From Melampsora larici-populina 98AG31 (taxonomy: Eukaryota > Basidiomycota > Pucciniomycetes > Pucciniales > Melampsoraceae), in NCBI RefSeq assembly GCF_000204055.1, contig NW_006768773.1:1854271-1918270 (forward strand): DNA of 64,000 bases, in the 5' to 3' direction. The notes under the pieces are model-generated. The model did no database searches and had not been told where the DNA came from. It worked only from the letters and a program-made list of their open reading frames with translations. Position 1 is the first letter of the stretch; each line of letters begins with the position of its first letter. Shown piece by piece: positions 61,444 to 64,000 of this stretch. The position numbers and the translations under genes are program-made.

Positions 61444-62608
61444 TTACCCACAAAACACAAGTAGAAAGAATTTTATTATTTTTGGTCTCAACTATCTTTT
61501 TCAGTATTAACCTACTCAATTGAGTATCTTTATACTTATTCCAGTAACCACTCGTTTTTGTACGGATCTAACCATAGATTAGAACATTGGAGCTTTTAGT
61601 ACCTTACTTGAAGATTCCATTTATTGTCATTGTTGGTAAATATTATCTTTGGCAAGGAATAACCATATTGTCAAACTACCCATGGTTGAGTAAATACCAT
61701 TTATAAATTTTCACACCGGTTATGTTTTGTGTAAAATCTTTATGATGTGTACACTTCTATACATACCATACATAAGGAGTAACTACTTGTTACGTAGTGA
61801 TTTCGCCTCAATATTCAAGTCATATGAAGGTCTTAAGATAATAACTCTAATTACATAAACATAAACACTCTCTAGCCCTCAGTAAGTAGTATTGTTCCAA
61901 TATTTAAGTATTATACCATCAAGTTACAAGTACCATGTGGCGGTAACCTATTTGTTTGTCCGCACACCCCACCCTTCGCTCCGACATCCCATATCGTTTC
62001 ATTCATCTAACCAATCGCTCACTGGTAAGTTTTTCCATTCTTTCATTTCCAACTCGCTCGCTGTGATTGTTTGTATTCCACACGGTTGCAACCAATCAGT
62101 TCGATCAAACACTAACAATTGTAAACTTCATGAACAGGGCAATAGCAATCGATCAGTCATCCCTGGCTATATTGGATCATCTTCGGACATAAATACTCTT
62201 CGCTTAGTAAGCCATGTTTTCAAAGCGCCCTTTCATTCATCCATTATCAGGTACCTTGCGCGGATTAGAAGACTACTTAAAAGAGTGGCAGGTTTTGATT
62301 TTACTTACTGGGTGGCATACGGCTTCTGCATAACCTGATGTCTACCCAATTGTTGTGAAAGATCTATTTGCCCCTTGACGAGTTTTTTCCGACTCCAACC
62401 AAGGTACCTATAACTCCATTCAATACTGACTGCATGCTTGTCTTTGTATGTGATTGCTTTTGGACATTTTAAACCCAGGTAAAATGTCAACGGACCTCGA
62501 TCCTGGTTGGGAGAAACGAAAGAGGGATAAATTCCCTGTTGTTTTGAATGCGAAGTAAGGTGATATCTACAATGTATTTGATCGAAACAGCAAACTAACT
62601 TCACCCCC
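61444..62608. other. Intergenic between the two unknown genes
   Basis: AT-rich sequence without a supported gene. Open frames near 61892-62338 (plus) and 62305-62604 (minus) have no conserved motif. Short first exons of the downstream gene may lie near 62480-62555 but cannot be fixed. Confidence 0.35.
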
Positions 62609-63980
62609 TGTTCAGTGACTCCTCGGCATTGCCTGGTGTTAAATTTCTGTCAGATTTGCTGAAGCCAATTGATGTCAAGCGCCAAACTGGTTTCAGTGAT
62701 AACGATGTAAGCTGCTTTGTTATTACTTCGGCTGCGATTCTCGTTCATTAACATCCTCACTTATAGCTTCCCCAACCTTTCCGTATGGCGAAATCTTACG
62801 CTCATGTCCCTCACGAGTTTCTCGCACCAGATGGCTTCCCAAGCACGGGCAATTGGCTTAATCCCGCCTGCCAATTTGCTGTACTTGGGCCTGATGGGAT
62901 TTTGGGGAAAGGAAGACTTGTGTAAGCAAAACGAAGCTGTACCGCTATTTCGAATATTGGTACGAAGGACTCTAACTGTTATGCATTTACATTACAAAAA
63001 CCATTTTCCAGGCAAAGGGCTTTGGATTACTTCCACGAGCAGGGTTATGAAAATGTACCCGACCCAATGCCACTTTCTGTGAAGACACATGGTGATAAAA
63101 AAACCGGGACGTGAGTAAAACTCCTACGTCTTTAAAAAGTGTACTAATATCGAATTAAATTCTCCCTTGTCCGTATCATAGTCGCTATCCTGCAAAGGCT
63201 GCCATGTTCATGGCTGCAAAGCAGGCCGATCAGTCCGCCCACTCGGTGAAGAGAACTTTTGATCGCAAGTTCACCAGGTTCAACGACCCAATTCTACCAT
63301 TCGAATCCCACGAAAGGACCATGGAAATCATCTCAAATCTCTATACCGTTGTCACTCACGGTTGTGGACAATTCGTTGATCGGGAATCAAAGAAGCTCAT
63401 CTGCACCTTTTCTTATGAGGACTTGGAATCTATTACATCTGAGGAACGTGATGAACACCAAAAGGACGTAAATACCATATTAATGGCTACAAAGTTATTC
63501 AGAAGGTTACCACTTCCTCCTAAAGAAACTATCCTAAATGCACCGGCTATATCGACTGCTCCTACATCATCTTCCAGGATTAAAGTACCCTTTGCTGACG
63601 TAACGCAAGCTCTCATGGACGAAACCCTGCCCCGGTGCCTAACTCCTTATGAAAATCAAACGCCATCCCCTCTTACTTCATTGGCCTCTTCACCCCTAAG
63701 TTCTCTCCCACCTTTGGAATGCGGGGATACCGAAATGATTGATGTTATGGTTAATGCCCCTTCCAAGGCCTCACCTGCTGATCATATTCATTCATCACCA
63801 CTCTCCTCAGTCGATTCATCGCCTCTATCTTCACTCCCACCTTCGGATTCCGAGGACACTGACATGGAGGATATCGAGGAATCCGTTAGGGATCATGCTG
63901 AAGACCCTACTACACATTTAGATCAGAGTTCGACCGCGGTGAAGCCCAAGAAAGCCAGGACAACGAATGGAGCCCTATAG
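62609..63980 (+). CDS. Unknown multi-exon protein with acidic Ser-rich tail (5' end unclear)
   Basis: The blocks read DSSALPGVKFLSDLLKPIDV ... GFSDND (to about 62706), then LPQPFRMAKSYAHVPHEFL through LNPACQFAVLGPDGI (from about 62768), then RALDYFHEQGYENVPDPMPL and, after an intron ending at 63180, RYPAKAAMFMAAKQADQSAH in a long last exon to 63980. GT...AG introns separate them. The tail has the motif SPLSSLPP three times, acidic stretches, and a final basic KPKKARTT that could be a nuclear signal. I do not recognise the family. Its start is not determined; an upstream exon is likely. Confidence 0.55.
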
Positions 63981-64000
63981 CGGGGAAGATGGTGGATCCT

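Noticed and set aside
61892..62338. Plus-strand open frame of 148 codons
   Set aside because: No conserved block or splice context; overlaps likely regulatory DNA of the next gene.

Overview
The window looks like a piece of a transposon-swollen basidiomycete genome, most probably a rust fungus (Pucciniales). Reasons: AT-leaning composition, many 55-105 nt introns with GT...AG ends, fungal host genes (TRA1, SPO11, a vacuolar aspartyl protease, an SCC3 cohesin homolog), and fungal/basidiomycete element types (chromovirus, copia, DIRS-like, Plavaka/CACTA-like, DDE integrase-core transposase). The species is not determined.

Layout. 1-847: C-terminal end of TRA1. 1615-3680: complete SPO11, 11 exons, frame intact. 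5086-15476: Ty3/gypsy chromovirus with matching 184 bp LTRs and a TCTCA target duplication; its gag is split by a truncated minus-strand copia element, which itself carries a 1.38 kb TIR transposon. 16465-16700: decayed copy of the SPO11 3' end. 17585-18404: secreted, Ser/Thr-rich, probably GPI-anchored protein. 20493-20580: intron-containing tRNA-Glu(UUC), abutted by a 1.46 kb inverted-repeat element. 22442-42885: a copia element with GGTCA target duplication that is nested to three levels: a 383 bp CACTA-type MITE and a DIRS/Ngaro-like tyrosine-recombinase retroelement (27061-41900) sit inside it, and an 8 kb Plavaka/CACTA-like DNA transposon (32981-40978) sits inside the DIRS element. 43450-45081: PEP4-type protease, intact. 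47916-54321: SCC3/STAG cohesin homolog broken by mutations and by three different DNA transposons. 54701-55380: a further MITE. 57549-58890: DDE integrase-core transposase with a GC-AG intron, behind a minisatellite. 59505-61443 and about 62609-63980: two unrecognised multi-exon genes.

How it fits together. Removing the inserts at their target duplications restores continuous reading in the interrupted elements (copia gag-pol, minus-strand copia gag), so the order of arrival can be read: host DNA, then copia, then DIRS, then Plavaka in one stack; host DNA, then gypsy, then copia, then TIR element in the other. Most in-frame stops in the retroelements are TGA preceded by T, as expected from CpG deamination at TCGA, which suggests a RIP-like or methylation-linked process. 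The host genes that remain intact (SPO11, PEP4, TRA1 end) contrast with SCC3, which is visibly decaying. A run of N lies at 39030-39163. All identifications are from reading motifs; no database search was run.
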